Shown in pieces: positions 1 to 8,779 of a stretch of 64,000 bases of DNA (position 1 is the stretch's first letter; each line of letters starts with the position of its first letter). The stretch covers positions 62,001 through 126,000 of the forward strand of contig NZ_SOFH01000020.1 of the NCBI RefSeq assembly GCF_004402495.1, in the 5' to 3' direction. Both the position numbers and the translations under genes were made by a program. Under the pieces are notes generated by a model. It was not told the origin of the DNA. It was given only the letters and a program-made list of their open reading frames with translations, and did not search any database. Source of the stretch: Cryobacterium sp. HLT2-28. Lineage in GTDB: Bacteria > Actinomycetota > Actinomycetes > Actinomycetales > Microbacteriaceae.

Positions 1-190
1 TCATGGCCAGCTGCGTCGTCTGGGCGATCATCTGGTTGGTGTCCATGGGAGAACTGGGATCCTGGTTGCGCAATTGCGTGACCAGCAGCGACATGAACGC
101 CTCGGAGTCGAGGGTCTGCTTCGGCGCCCGGACGGGCGCGCTGGTGTACATGCCGGTCATTGCCGGGGCGGCAACTGCGTCGATGGTCAC
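1..190 (-). CDS. flgD: FlgD hook-capping protein, N-terminal part (cut by window edge)
   Basis: FlgD caps the growing hook so that FlgE subunits assemble beneath it. About 63 residues are visible. The stretch SEAFMSLLVTQLRNQDPSSP followed by MDTNQMIAQTTQLA is the classic FlgD N-terminal signature. The start is a GTG at 190 preceded by the purine-rich GAAGAGAGA; the gene begins 17 bp after the fliK stop and is the last flagellar gene visible in this minus-strand operon. The rest lies beyond position 1. The identification is firm from the motif and the fliK-flgD order. Confidence 0.9.
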   Translation of the reverse strand, partial: MTIDAVAAPAMTGMYTSAPVRAPKQTLDSEAFMSLLVTQLRNQDPSSPMDTNQMIAQTTQLAM

Positions 191-207
191 GTTGGTCTCT
201 CTTCTTC

Positions 208-1893
208 TCAGGCCAGGATGTCGATGGTGTGCGTGCTACCGAAGACGGGGGCACGGAACTGGTTCGGGATGCTGTCGCCGGCGCCTCTGACGCGCTCGGT
301 GCGGGCCTCTGGCTGCGGCCGGTCCCGACGGTTCGCGGACGGATCGGAGGGCGAGTCGTGTGCGGACAGGTCGAGGTGGGCGTTCAGCCCGCCACCCGAG
401 AGGTCCCGGCGCAGGTCAGGCAGGATGGCGCGCAGGGCGTCCCTGGCCAGGTCGGTCGGGGCGAAGAGTTCAACCCGGATGTTGTCGCCGTTGACGTGGG
501 CGCGCACGGTGACGGGTCCGAGGTTGTCGGGGCTGACGCTGATCGTGAGCACGTGGTTGCCGTTTGCGGCGCCGGCAAGGCTGAACAGCGGGCGGGCGAC
601 CTGCGCGGCCAGAGGCGCGGCCGGAGCGGGCGCTGGGGGCGCCGGTGCGGCGGCGGCCGAGGCGGGCGCCACTGGAGGAGCCGGGGTGACGACGGCGCCG
701 GCCGGAACCGCGACGGTTGCGGGGGCGGCAGCTGCCTCGTCGACCGGGGCCGCGCCTTCGGTGCCGGTGCGGGTGCGGGCGGTGGCGTTGGCGCCGGCCA
801 CGGCCGCACGCACGGCTGCGGCTCCGGTGGCCGGGACGAGCCCGGCAAGGGCAACGGCGCCGGTCGCCGGGGCCCCGGTGGCCGTGCCGGTCTCGGCCGG
901 TGAACCGTTCTGGGGCCCGGTTCCGCTGATCGTTCCCGCTTCCGTTCCCGGCGCGGCCGTTCCAACACCGGTCGCGGTCGCGGTCGCGTCGATGGTGCGG
1001 GCTGCGGTCGAACCTGCGGCAGCGTCGACGCCGGCGGCTTCGGCCGATTCTGTTGCTGCCGCGGTCGTCGTTGGTGCGGCACGGAGGGCCGGAATGGTTC
1101 CGGCGACGGCGAACGCGACCGCGGCTGTAGTCGTGGTTGCGGCAACAGCCGCGCTCGCGCCTGCATCGCCGACGGGAGTCGCAGCGGAAGCGCCGACGCC
1201 CTCGGCGTTGTCCGATCGGGCGTCGGCCGATCCGGTGTTGGCCGAAGCAGTGTCATCCGACATGGTGTCTGCGGGGCGTGACTGGGCGGACAGGACAAGG
1301 TCGGCGGCCGTGGCGGCCGTGGGCGTCGCCGGGACGATTGCCGGGAAGACCAGAGCTGAGTCGCCCGAGGAATCAGGGGAACCGGCCTCGTCAGAGGCTG
1401 TGTTCGTACCGGTGGCGACCGGCACCGGCGCGAAGGCCGGAGCGGGGGTGCCGAGGGAAGCGGGCACCATCGTGGACGGCATGGGGGCTGCAGCGTCGGC
1501 GGCTCCCCCGCGGTGGCTCGACGTGATCGCGTCCGGCTTGCCGGCGTCCGGCTTGCCGGCGTCCGGCTTGCCGGCGTCCAGTTGGGGGCGCTTGGCCGGC
1601 GAAGCAGGGTTCGCAGTGCGGTTCGAAGCAGGGTTCGGTGCGCGGTTCGAAGCAGGGTGCGCAGTGCGGTTCGCCGTGAGGTCCGCGGACCGGTCTGGAG
1701 CGGCATCCGTGGCCGGCTCGTGGCGGGTGCCACGGCTCGCTGCCGCACCGCGGGCGTCGAGGGTGCCCTGCATGACCGACGCGAACGCGCCGGCGCCGCC
1801 GCTCGCCCCGGCACCGGACGGGGTGCCGGTCTGGCCGCGGGGCGGGGTGGGCGACGCGGCCGGGACGGCCGATCGGAGCAGGGCCGAGGTCAT
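208..1893 (-). CDS. fliK: FliK flagellar hook-length control protein
   Basis: FliK measures hook length and switches export from hook to filament substrates. The 561-residue protein has the usual FliK layout. A long Ala/Thr/Pro-rich, poorly conserved N-terminal two thirds (the ruler) is followed by a compact C-terminal domain at roughly residues 420-520, with NHVLTISVSPDNLGPVTVRA and a RVELFAP motif typical of Flg_hook domains. The ruler contains three exact 15 bp repeats and an imperfect NRTANPAS-type repeat, so length variation is likely. The ATG at 1893 overlaps the stop of the upstream peptidase gene by four bases (ATGA), which suggests translational coupling. Confidence 0.88.
   Translation of the reverse strand: MTSALLRSAVPAASPTPPRGQTGTPSGAGASGGAGAFASVMQGTLDARGAAASRGTRHEPATDAAPDRSADLTANRTAHPASNRAPNPASNRTANPASPAKRPQLDAGKPDAGKPDAGKPDAITSSHRGGAADAAAPMPSTMVPASLGTPAPAFAPVPVATGTNTASDEAGSPDSSGDSALVFPAIVPATPTAATAADLVLSAQSRPADTMSDDTASANTGSADARSDNAEGVGASAATPVGDAGASAAVAATTTTAAVAFAVAGTIPALRAAPTTTAAATESAEAAGVDAAAGSTAARTIDATATATGVGTAAPGTEAGTISGTGPQNGSPAETGTATGAPATGAVALAGLVPATGAAAVRAAVAGANATARTRTGTEGAAPVDEAAAAPATVAVPAGAVVTPAPPVAPASAAAAPAPPAPAPAAPLAAQVARPLFSLAGAANGNHVLTISVSPDNLGPVTVRAHVNGDNIRVELFAPTDLARDALRAILPDLRRDLSGGGLNAHLDLSAHDSPSDPSANRRDRPQPEARTERVRGAGDSIPNQFRAPVFGSTHTIDILA
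1531..1575 (-). repeat. 15 bp tandem repeat x3 inside fliK
   Basis: Three consecutive exact copies of GTCCGGCTTGCCGGC (plus-strand reading) encode DAGKP three times in FliK, followed by a partial fourth copy. The unit is a multiple of three, so copy-number change would alter ruler length without a frameshift. Confidence 0.9.
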
Positions 1894-2519
1894 CGGGAAC
1901 CGCCCTTCAGCAGGGAGGCGAAGGCGGCGTTGACCAGGTCGGTCGAGCCTGCCGCGGCAGCCGGGGCATCCGGAATCACGCGTCGGATGGTGGTGATCTC
2001 CGAGTCGTCCATGTAGGCCTCGACCTTGCTGACCGTGCGGCCCTCGTAGGGTGCGTGGATGACCTTGTGGTTGCCGACGTAGATGAGGATGTGATCGCCG
2101 CCGCCGGTGACGATGAGGTCGCCCGGCTTGGCCTCGGCCAGGGAGGCAACCTCGGTGCCGATCTTCATCTGGCCGGAGACGAGGCGCGGCACGGTGATGC
2201 CCATGTCGGCGTAGACCTTCTGCACGAGGCCGGAGCAGTCCATGCCGCTCTGGTCCTCGCCGCCGAAGACATAGGGAACGCCGAGGTACTTCTCGGCGGC
2301 CTTCACGACGCCCTCGCCGGTCGCGCTGCCGGGATTGGCGGTGGCCGTGCCGGCCGCGGCAGCGCCGGAGGCGGACGCCAGGGCGTCGGCGAACGTGCTC
2401 GAGGCGGCGCTGCCCGCGGCGGTCGTCGCCGCCGACTTGACCGGTGCGGTCGCGGCGGAGAACTGGTCCAGCGTGGCGCGGATGTCGCTGACCCGGCTCA
2501 GCATCGCGACCATCGTCAT
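1890..2519 (-). CDS. NlpC/P60 (C40) cell-wall hydrolase in the flagellar operon
   Basis: This 209-residue protein is a putative peptidoglycan endopeptidase. The C-terminal half (about residues 75-190) is an NlpC/P60 domain. YLGVPYVFGG leads into the nucleophile motif MDCSGLVQKVY (catalytic Cys), and GDHILIYVGN and HAPYEG supply the conserved His and following polar positions. The N-terminal 70 residues are Ala/Thr-rich with no clear signal peptide, so export through the flagellar apparatus is possible (inference). It lies between fliJ and fliK with ATGA overlaps on both sides. By position it may replace the muramidase FlgJ and open the wall for the rod. Confidence 0.85.
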   Translation of the reverse strand: MTMVAMLSRVSDIRATLDQFSAATAPVKSAATTAAGSAASSTFADALASASGAAAAGTATANPGSATGEGVVKAAEKYLGVPYVFGGEDQSGMDCSGLVQKVYADMGITVPRLVSGQMKIGTEVASLAEAKPGDLIVTGGGDHILIYVGNHKVIHAPYEGRTVSKVEAYMDDSEITTIRRVIPDAPAAAAGSTDLVNAAFASLLKGGSR

Positions 2520-2950
2520 CGGAGCAGTCCGTTGCGACCCCGGTGCCAGGACGTGGACGCGATCTCGTCGAGGACGGTCTGTTCGGCGTGCAGGTCTTCG
2601 GCGGCGACCGCCTGGCCGTGCCGGCCCTCGAGCTTCTCCAGGCTCACCGACTCCGCGCGGGTGGCGTCGTAGGCGGCCTGGGCCTCACCGACGGCCGCCA
2701 CGTGGTTGCGGCCGAGGGCATCCATCTCGGCGAGCATGCTGCGGGTGGAGGCGCGGGCCGCGGCGACCGCGTAGAGGGTTTCGGCGCCGGTGACGCTGCT
2801 CGGCAGCACCTCGAGGGTGGCTCGCGCCTGCGCCCGGCGGAGGCTGTTGGCCTTGGCTACGGCGTTGGCGGCGGCAAGGTCGCCGGCGGCCTGGTCCTGC
2901 TGGAGGTGCCTGAGGCGAAGCAGTCCGGCGAGGGCGAAGGTGCGAGCCAT
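2516..2950 (-). CDS. fliJ: FliJ-like flagellar export chaperone/stalk protein
   Basis: FliJ is the coiled-coil stalk of the type III export ATPase FliI. The product has 144 residues, the usual size. It is almost entirely helical by composition, with Ala/Glu/Arg/Gln-rich heptads (AGLLRLRHLQQDQAAGDLAA at the N terminus). Sequence conservation is weak, as in the family. The assignment rests on length, coiled-coil character and position directly after fliI. Its start overlaps the fliI stop as TGATG, and its own stop overlaps the next start as ATGA. Confidence 0.8.
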   Translation of the reverse strand: MARTFALAGLLRLRHLQQDQAAGDLAAANAVAKANSLRRAQARATLEVLPSSVTGAETLYAVAAARASTRSMLAEMDALGRNHVAAVGEAQAAYDATRAESVSLEKLEGRHGQAVAAEDLHAEQTVLDEIASTSWHRGRNGLLR

Positions 2951-4275
2951 CAGAGGCCTCCGAGCTGTCGAGTGAGGGTGGTGAGCTGGTCCCAGGCGAG
3001 GGCGGCCGAGGTCTGGTCGTCCATCCGTTGCTGCAGGAAGGCGTTGATCGCGCCCTCGTGGGCCACGGCTGCGTCGACCAGCGGGTTCGTTCCGGTGCGG
3101 TAGGCACCCACGTCGAGCAGGTCCTGGGCGTTGCGACGAGCCGCAAGCACCTTGCGGAGGAAACCGGCGACCTCGTTCTGTTGCGGACTGTTGACCCGGG
3201 AGGCAACGCGGGAGATCGAGGCGAGGGCGTCGACGGAGGGGAAGTGGCCGGTCACCGCGAGCTTGCGGTCGAGCACGACGTGGCCGTCGAGGATGGACCT
3301 GGCCGCATCCGCGATCGGCTCGTTATGGTCGTCGCCGTCGACGAGCACCGTGTAGACGCCGGTGATCGAGCCGGTCTCGTCGGTGCCGGCACGCTCGAGC
3401 AGCCGGGCGAGGAGGGAGAACGTGGAGGGCGGGTAGCCCCGGGTGGCCGGCGGTTCGCCGACCGACAGGCCGATTTCGCGCTGGGCCATGGCCACCCGGG
3501 TGAGCGAGTCCATCATCAGCATGACGTCGGCGCCCTGGTCGCGGAACGACTCGGCGATGCGGGTGGCGACGAAGGCCGCGCGCAGGCGCATCATGGCCGG
3601 TTCGTCGGACGTGGAGACCACGACGATCGAGCGGGCGAGGCCCTCCGGACCGAGGTCGTCCTCGAGGAACTCGCGCACCTCTCGGCCACGCTCCCCCACC
3701 AGGGCGATGACGGACACCTCGGCGTCAGTGCCGCGCGCGATCATGGAGAGCAGCGACGACTTGCCGACGCCCGAGCCGGCGAACAGGCCCATCCGCTGGC
3801 CCTTGCCGACGGTGGTGAGGGTGTCGAGCACGCGCACGCCGAGCTGGAGTGGCGTGACGATGCGGGAGCGCGCCATGGCGGAGGGGCTGTCGTGGTCGAG
3901 GGAGACCCGGCCGGTGACGACGAGCGGTCCCTTGCCGTCGATCGGGCGGCCGAGGCCGTCGATGACGCGGCCGAAGAGACCCGTGCCGGTCGGCACGAAG
4001 TTCGGGGCGCCGTCCGAGCGGGCCGGGGCGCCGACGCGGATGCCGGTCATCCGGCCCAGCGGCATGCAGCGGATGCCCTCACGGGTCGTTGCGACGACCT
4101 CCGCATCGACCTCGCCGTGCTCGCCGATGGTGACCAGGTCGCCGATGGCGGAGTTGAGGCCGCGCACCTCGAGGCCGAGGCCGACGATGGAGGAGACGAC
4201 GCCGACGCGCTGCGGCCGGGCCGCGGCCAGGGCCGAGCCGAGCCGGGCGGCGTGCGGCTGCCAGGTGAGGGTCAT
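2950..4275 (-). CDS. fliI: FliI flagellar export ATPase
   Basis: FliI is the F1-beta-like ATPase that energises flagellar type III export. The 441-residue protein has Walker A GLFAGSGVGKSSLLS near residue 165, Walker B VMLMMDSLTRVAMAQREIGL, and the GEPPATRGYPPSTFSLLARL segment typical of FliI/YscN ATPases. Length matches the family. The ATG at 4275 overlaps the fliH stop by four bases, so FliH and FliI, which form a complex, are translationally coupled. Confidence 0.96.
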   Translation of the reverse strand: MTLTWQPHAARLGSALAAARPQRVGVVSSIVGLGLEVRGLNSAIGDLVTIGEHGEVDAEVVATTREGIRCMPLGRMTGIRVGAPARSDGAPNFVPTGTGLFGRVIDGLGRPIDGKGPLVVTGRVSLDHDSPSAMARSRIVTPLQLGVRVLDTLTTVGKGQRMGLFAGSGVGKSSLLSMIARGTDAEVSVIALVGERGREVREFLEDDLGPEGLARSIVVVSTSDEPAMMRLRAAFVATRIAESFRDQGADVMLMMDSLTRVAMAQREIGLSVGEPPATRGYPPSTFSLLARLLERAGTDETGSITGVYTVLVDGDDHNEPIADAARSILDGHVVLDRKLAVTGHFPSVDALASISRVASRVNSPQQNEVAGFLRKVLAARRNAQDLLDVGAYRTGTNPLVDAAVAHEGAINAFLQQRMDDQTSAALAWDQLTTLTRQLGGL

Positions 4276-4898
4276 GAGGCACCGCCCAGAAGCACGGCCT
4301 TCGCCCGGGCCAGGGCGGTGCCGATGCGGGCGTCGAGGAACCCGTCGGGGAACTCGGTGATCGCGTCGCCGCGGGCAAGGGTGGGGTCCGCCGCGAAGTC
4401 GACGCCGGCCTGGGCGCGGGTGGCCGGGTCGAGCACGGCCAGGTCGTCGGGGTTCATCCGCACCGAGTGCGGCTGGGCGGCGGTCGAGTGGTCGAGGGCG
4501 CGGCCCAGGGCGAACCGGGCTGAGTTCTCGGCGTCGTCCAGTTCGTGGCCGATGATCGCCTCGGCGAGGTCGAGGGCGGTGGTGACGAGGGTGTTCTCCG
4601 CGTCGCGCAGCACCGGGACCGTGCGCTCGTCGAGGGCGGCGGCGGCGGCCCCGAGCACGGCGACGGCGTGGTCGACCCGGGCCTGGCCGTGGCTCACGGC
4701 CGCGGCGTGCTCGGCCTCGAGACGGGCAGCCCTGGCGGCGATCTCTTCGGCGGCGGCTCGGAGCCCGGCCGCGTAGCCGGCGGCGTGGCCGCGGGCGCGA
4801 GATCGGTCGTCGTCCCGGTCGCCTGTGATGTCCCGGTTGACGTCCCGGAGGGCGGGGAACGACAGGGTGGAGAATCCGCTGTTAGACGACATAGTCAT
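4272..4898 (-). CDS. fliH: FliH-like flagellar assembly protein
   Basis: FliH is the negative regulator and stator-like partner of FliI. The 208-residue product has a variable N terminus, an Ala/Glu-rich coiled coil (about residues 35-95) and a C-terminal FliH/V-ATPase-E-like region with LAEAIIGHEL. The first ATG at 4898 lies inside fliG (17 bp overlap); a second in-frame ATG at 4892 is equally possible. Identification is by position between fliG and fliI plus architecture. Confidence 0.85.
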   Translation of the reverse strand: MTMSSNSGFSTLSFPALRDVNRDITGDRDDDRSRARGHAAGYAAGLRAAAEEIAARAARLEAEHAAAVSHGQARVDHAVAVLGAAAAALDERTVPVLRDAENTLVTTALDLAEAIIGHELDDAENSARFALGRALDHSTAAQPHSVRMNPDDLAVLDPATRAQAGVDFAADPTLARGDAITEFPDGFLDARIGTALARAKAVLLGGAS

Positions 4899-5901
4899 CC
4901 TCGTCTGCTCGCTGCACGGTGATGCTGCCCTGCGCGGCCAGGTCGCGGATGGCGCGCACGATGGTGGCGCGGGCCTCTTCGACCTGCGACACCCGCACGG
5001 GCGCCATGGCCTTGACCTCGTCGTCGAGGATCTCGCGGTTGCGCTCGGACAGGTTGGTGCGGATGGTCTCGACGACGCCCTCGGTGGAACCCTTCATCGC
5101 GACGGCGAGCACGGCGGCGTCGATGCCGCGGAGAACCTGCTGCACGTCGCGGCTCTCGAGCTTGACGATGTCGGCGAAGGTCAGCATCCGGGACCGGACT
5201 TCTTCGGCCAGGACCGGATCGCTCGCGTCGAGGGCCTCGAGCAGGGCGCGTTCGGTGGCGACGTCGGCGCGGTTGATGATGTCGACGAGGGGCTGGATGC
5301 CGCCGACCACCGCGCTGGTGTCCCTCGACGAGGAGATGGCGCCGACCCGGCCCTTGAGCGTGTCGGTGACCACCTTGATCGCCTCCGGAGTGGCGGTGCC
5401 CATGGTGGCGATGCACTGGGCCACTTCGGCCTGCAGGGAGCCGACGAGGCCGGCGAGCACTGCGGAGGCGTGTTCGGGGCGCAGGTGAGCCAGCACCAGG
5501 GCGATGGTCTGCGGCAATTCGCCGTCGAGCAGGGTGAGCACCTGGAGCGGCTCGGCGGTGTCGAGGAACTCGAAGGCCTTGCCGGCCATCGACGACGCCA
5601 CCTTCGTCATCACGCCGGCGGCCTTCTCGGCGCCGAAGGATGCCTCGAGCAGGCCGACCGCGAACGCGTGGCCGCCACGCGGGTTGCGGGCGCCCTTCGT
5701 GGTGATGTCGTGGAACTCGAGCACTGTCGTCTCGGTGACCTCGGGGTCGACCCGGCGCAGCTGCACGATCTCGGCGGCGATGTCCGCGGCCTCGGACTCG
5801 GTGAACTGCTTCATCACTTCGGAGGCGCGCTGGCGGTCCATGTTCATCAGGACCACGGCGACCTTCTGCGTTCCCGTCAGGGGAACCTTCACCTCGATCA
5901 T
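4882..5901 (-). CDS. fliG: FliG flagellar motor switch protein
   Basis: FliG is the rotor protein that bridges the MS ring and FliM/FliN and interacts with the stator. The 339-residue length is typical. Recognisable features are LTGTQKVAVVLMNMDRQRAS at the N terminus, HPQTIA-like ELPQTIALVLAHL near residue 127, and the C-terminal torque-helix region with MFTFADIVKL-like LTFADIVKLESRDVQQVLRG. The start overlaps the fliF stop (ATGA). The C terminus ends in an acidic DEDDYVV. Confidence 0.95.
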   Translation of the reverse strand: MIEVKVPLTGTQKVAVVLMNMDRQRASEVMKQFTESEAADIAAEIVQLRRVDPEVTETTVLEFHDITTKGARNPRGGHAFAVGLLEASFGAEKAAGVMTKVASSMAGKAFEFLDTAEPLQVLTLLDGELPQTIALVLAHLRPEHASAVLAGLVGSLQAEVAQCIATMGTATPEAIKVVTDTLKGRVGAISSSRDTSAVVGGIQPLVDIINRADVATERALLEALDASDPVLAEEVRSRMLTFADIVKLESRDVQQVLRGIDAAVLAVAMKGSTEGVVETIRTNLSERNREILDDEVKAMAPVRVSQVEEARATIVRAIRDLAAQGSITVQRADEDDYVV

Positions 5902-7514
5902 GCGGGCTGCCGGTCATCCATCAGGCCGCGGAGGAACTCGGCGGTCCGTGCGGGGTCGCGCTGGGCGAGGGAGTCGATCTCGACCCGCATCCGGTCGGCT
6001 TCGCCGGTGGCGCCGCTGACGCCGTAGGCGACCGTCGGGGTCGGGTCGATCATGATCGGGCTGTTCTGGGCGGTGATCCCGAACGGGACGTTCGCCGCGG
6101 CGAGCACCGGGCGGGCCTCGATCAGTTCGTCGAGTTCGATCGCTTCCCGGCTCTGCCGGCGCGAGCGACGGGCATAGAGGATGAGGCCGAGCACGAAGGT
6201 GATGACGATGCCGGCGGTGATGATGCCGATGCGCACGATCTCCGCGAAACGATCGGCGGCGGCCGAGGCGTCGGCCGCTTTGAGGGCGGTGGCGGCATCC
6301 GTGGCGCCGGCGGCGTTGAAGCTGACCACCTCGACGGTGACGGCGTCGCCGCGCTTGGCGTCGATTCCGGCGGCCGAGGAGACCAGGGAGGTGACGTCGG
6401 CGACGTTGAGCTTGCCGACGGCGTTGGCGTTCACGGCGACGGAGACGGTCTGGCGGTTGATCTGGCCGGCCGGAATGGTGCGGGTCTCGGTGACCTTGTT
6501 GACGGCGTTGTTCTTGGTGGTGTCGGCGGAGGTGAATGTGCCGTCCTTCCCCGCAGCGCCAGCGGGCACGGCGATGTTGTCCGGCCCGAACACGCCGGTG
6601 GCGGCTCCACCGGCGCCGGAGCCGGAGTAGGTTTCGGTCTTGACGGCCTCGCTGAGCGCGGGGGCGTCCGTGGGGGTGGTGAAGGATTCTTCGACCCGCT
6701 GGGCGGACTGGGTGCTCATGTCGGCGGCGACGACGACCGTGGCGTTGCCGGGTCCGACGACCTTGTCGAGCATGGCCTGCACGGCGCCGCGCACGCGCTG
6801 TTCGTAGTCGCCGGCCTGCTGGTCGGAGGAGCCGGTGGCTCCGACGCCGACGGCGGAGAGCACGACACCCTTGGCGTCGATGACGGCCACGTCGGTGGGC
6901 TTCATTCCGTCGATCGAGGCGCTGGTCAGGTGCACGATGGCCTGCACCTGGTCGGAGTTCAGGGTGACGCCGGTCTGCGTTTCGACGAAGACGGATGCGG
7001 TGGGGTCGGTCTTCTCCGAGGCGAACACGGTGTCCTTGGGGATCGCGAGGCGCACGGAGGCGGTCTTGACGCCCTTCATGGCCTGCACGGTGTTGGCCAG
7101 TTCACCCTCGAGCGCCCGCTTGTAGGTGACCGACTGCTGGAACTCGGAGGCGGTGACGCCCATCTTGTCGAGCAGTGAGTAGCCGCCGGTGGTCGAGGAG
7201 GGCAGGCCGGCCGCCGCGCTCTTGAGGCGCTCGTCGTAGACGTTCTCCTGCGGCACCATGATCGTGGCGCCGCCGTCGCTGAGCTCATAGGGAACGTTGT
7301 CGGTGCGCAGCTGGTCGACGATGGTGTTCGCGTCGGAGCCGCTGAGGCCGGAGAACAACGGGGTGTAGGCCGGTTTGGTGACCCACATGGTGAGCGCCGC
7401 GATGCCGAGCGCGAGCACGGCGACCCCGATAATAGCGACCGTGCGCTGGGCGACGGTGAATTCGCGGATGTTGCGGGAGATGTTCTGGAAGGCCGACGTA
7501 ATGGGGCGGGGCAT
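5898..7514 (-). CDS. fliF: FliF MS-ring protein
   Basis: FliF forms the membrane-embedded MS ring, the foundation of the basal body. The 538-residue protein has a first transmembrane helix near residues 26-46 (AIIGVAVLALGIAALTMWV), a YscJ-like ring-building domain with PYELSDGGATIMVPQENVYD and RLAIPKDTVF, a second periplasmic region, and a C-terminal transmembrane helix (IGIITAGIVITFVLGLILYA). The cytoplasmic tail should bind FliG, which is encoded next. The start overlaps the fliE stop as TGATG. Confidence 0.95.
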   Translation of the reverse strand: MPRPITSAFQNISRNIREFTVAQRTVAIIGVAVLALGIAALTMWVTKPAYTPLFSGLSGSDANTIVDQLRTDNVPYELSDGGATIMVPQENVYDERLKSAAAGLPSSTTGGYSLLDKMGVTASEFQQSVTYKRALEGELANTVQAMKGVKTASVRLAIPKDTVFASEKTDPTASVFVETQTGVTLNSDQVQAIVHLTSASIDGMKPTDVAVIDAKGVVLSAVGVGATGSSDQQAGDYEQRVRGAVQAMLDKVVGPGNATVVVAADMSTQSAQRVEESFTTPTDAPALSEAVKTETYSGSGAGGAATGVFGPDNIAVPAGAAGKDGTFTSADTTKNNAVNKVTETRTIPAGQINRQTVSVAVNANAVGKLNVADVTSLVSSAAGIDAKRGDAVTVEVVSFNAAGATDAATALKAADASAAADRFAEIVRIGIITAGIVITFVLGLILYARRSRRQSREAIELDELIEARPVLAAANVPFGITAQNSPIMIDPTPTVAYGVSGATGEADRMRVEIDSLAQRDPARTAEFLRGLMDDRQPA

Positions 7515-7828
7515 CAGGCCTGCATCCTCATGATCTCGTTGAACGCGTCGACACCCTTGTTGCGCACGGCGGCGACCAGTTCGAGGGTGACCTGCGCCCG
7601 GGTCGACGCGATCGTGGCGGAGTGGATGTCATTGAGGTTTCCGGTGACCGCCTGCACCGCGAGGGTGTTGGAGGTGGACTGCAGGGCCTGCAGGTTGTCG
7701 ACCGCGCCGGCGAGGGCGGAGCCGAAGCCCGCGCCGCCTGCGGCCTGTGTGTTCTGAGTGTTCTGAACGCTGGGCAGGTAGCCGGTGCCGGCCACAGACT
7801 GAAGCATGGGGATTGCGCCGATGGCCAT
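7514..7828 (-). CDS. fliE: FliE hook-basal body protein
   Basis: FliE connects the MS ring to the rod. The 104-residue product has the typical C-terminal FliE segment VTLELVAAVRNKGVDAFNEI ending in MRMQA, which family members share as (A)Y.EIMRMQ. It lies between flgC and fliF with 1 bp TGATG overlaps on both sides. Confidence 0.93.
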   Translation of the reverse strand: MAIGAIPMLQSVAGTGYLPSVQNTQNTQAAGGAGFGSALAGAVDNLQALQSTSNTLAVQAVTGNLNDIHSATIASTRAQVTLELVAAVRNKGVDAFNEIMRMQA

Positions 7829-8220
7829 CAGCCACGTCCGATCTGCAGTGCTGCTTCGTAGCTGGTCTTGGCGCGGTCGACGACGGCGGCGTTGGCCTGG
7901 TAGCCGCGCTGGGCCATGATCAGCTCACCCATCTGCTCGCCGAGGTCGATGTCGGGGCGACGGACGTTGCCATCGGCATCCGCCATCGGGTTGCGGGGGT
8001 CGTTGGTCAGGATGCCGGTCTCGGAGCCGAGCGCCGTGCCGGAGACGTAGGCGCCGGTGACGCCCTGGCCCTCCTGGGCGACGATGTAACGGGCCTGGAA
8101 TGCCTTGCCGCTGGTGGGCGTGACCGTGTTGACGTTGGCGATGTTGTCGGCGACCGCGTCGAGCCACTTGCGGTGCAGGGTGAGGCCGGTGCCGGCGATG
8201 CCGATCGCGTCGATGGCCAT
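7828..8220 (-). CDS. flgC: FlgC proximal rod protein
   Basis: FlgC is one of the proximal rod subunits. The 130-residue protein carries the N-terminal rod motif LTLHRKWLDAVADNIANVNT and the C-terminal motif RGYQANAAVVDRAKTSYEAA, both diagnostic for the FlgB/FlgC/FlgG family. The ATG at 8220 overlaps the flgB stop as TGATG. The same frame stays open upstream of 8220 inside flgB, but the motif and overlap fix the start. Confidence 0.95.
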   Translation of the reverse strand: MAIDAIGIAGTGLTLHRKWLDAVADNIANVNTVTPTSGKAFQARYIVAQEGQGVTGAYVSGTALGSETGILTNDPRNPMADADGNVRRPDIDLGEQMGELIMAQRGYQANAAVVDRAKTSYEAALQIGRG

Positions 8221-8561
8221 CAGTTGGTGCGCATCGCGGAGCGGATCGCGGTGAACGGCCCGTTGATGGCCTGGGCTGCGAACTGGTAGCGCAGCACCGT
8301 CTCGGTGTTGGCGAGGGTCTCGGTGTCGAGGTTGACGTTGTTGCCGTCGAGGCGGGTGGGTTCGAGCGAGCTCGCCGTGGTCGCGTTCGTGCGACCGTCG
8401 CCCGCTTCGACCGACTTGGCCAGGGCTGCCTCGAAGGCGACGCGCTTGGCGTGGTAGTTGGGGGTGTTGACGTTGGCGATGTTGTTCGCGATGGTGCGCT
8501 GGCGCAGGGCCAGTCCGTCCAGGGCACTGGAGAGCGCGGTGGCGGTCACGGATTCGAGCAC
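8220..8561 (-). CDS. flgB: FlgB proximal rod protein
   Basis: FlgB is a proximal rod subunit and the first gene of the long basal-body operon. The product carries LALRQRTIANNIANVNTPNY, the rod-family N-terminal signature. Two starts are possible: a GTG at 8561, giving VLESVTATALSSALDGLALR at the usual distance from the motif and preceded by GGGAAA, or an in-frame TTG at 8582 seven codons upstream with no clear ribosome-binding site. GTG at 8561 was preferred. A sigma-28-like promoter lies about 75-100 bp upstream. Confidence 0.9.
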   Translation of the reverse strand: MLESVTATALSSALDGLALRQRTIANNIANVNTPNYHAKRVAFEAALAKSVEAGDGRTNATTASSLEPTRLDGNNVNLDTETLANTETVLRYQFAAQAINGPFTAIRSAMRTN

Positions 8562-8635
8562 GGTTTCCCGATTCGTCGTCAAATGAAGACGGCCGATCCG
8601 TGGCCTGAGGTTGAGCTATCCCTGCTCGTTCCTTG

Positions 8636-8663
8636 CTATCGACCACCGCGTTAGCAAAGTAAG
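8636..8663 (-). promoter_or_regulatory. Putative sigma-28-type promoter of flgB operon
   Basis: On the minus strand the sequence reads CTTA-N16-GTCGATAG, one mismatch in each box from the CTAA-N16-GCCGATAG seen upstream of fliC and flgN. The spacer includes GCTAACGCG, also present at the fliC promoter, and both regions share TTGAGCTATC a little downstream. The match is weaker than the other two, and a different sigma factor may use this site. Confidence 0.45.
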
Positions 8664-8680
8664 GGGATTCTTAGGAACAA

Positions 8681-8692
8681 ATTGTGCACAAT
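8681..8692. promoter_or_regulatory. Perfect 12 bp palindrome upstream of the flgB promoter
   Basis: ATTGTGCACAAT is a perfect, AT-rich palindrome in a G+C-rich genome. It lies about 20 bp upstream of the putative flgB -35 element, a position suited to an activator or repressor. No family is assigned. Confidence 0.4.
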
Positions 8693-8779
8693 CCCCCGAT
8701 CCCGCTGTTTCACTGGGCGGTGTGCCTCATTCTGGGGGCCGCTGGCGGATGCTGCGCCTCGGCACCGGCCCCCTCCGTA

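Noticed and set aside
74-1933. Very long open frames opposite fliK on both strands
   Set aside because: They are by-products of G+C-rich codon use: composition is Arg/Ala/Pro-rich, no motifs are seen, and they sit antisense to or out of frame with fliK, which has a recognisable C-terminal domain and operon overlaps.
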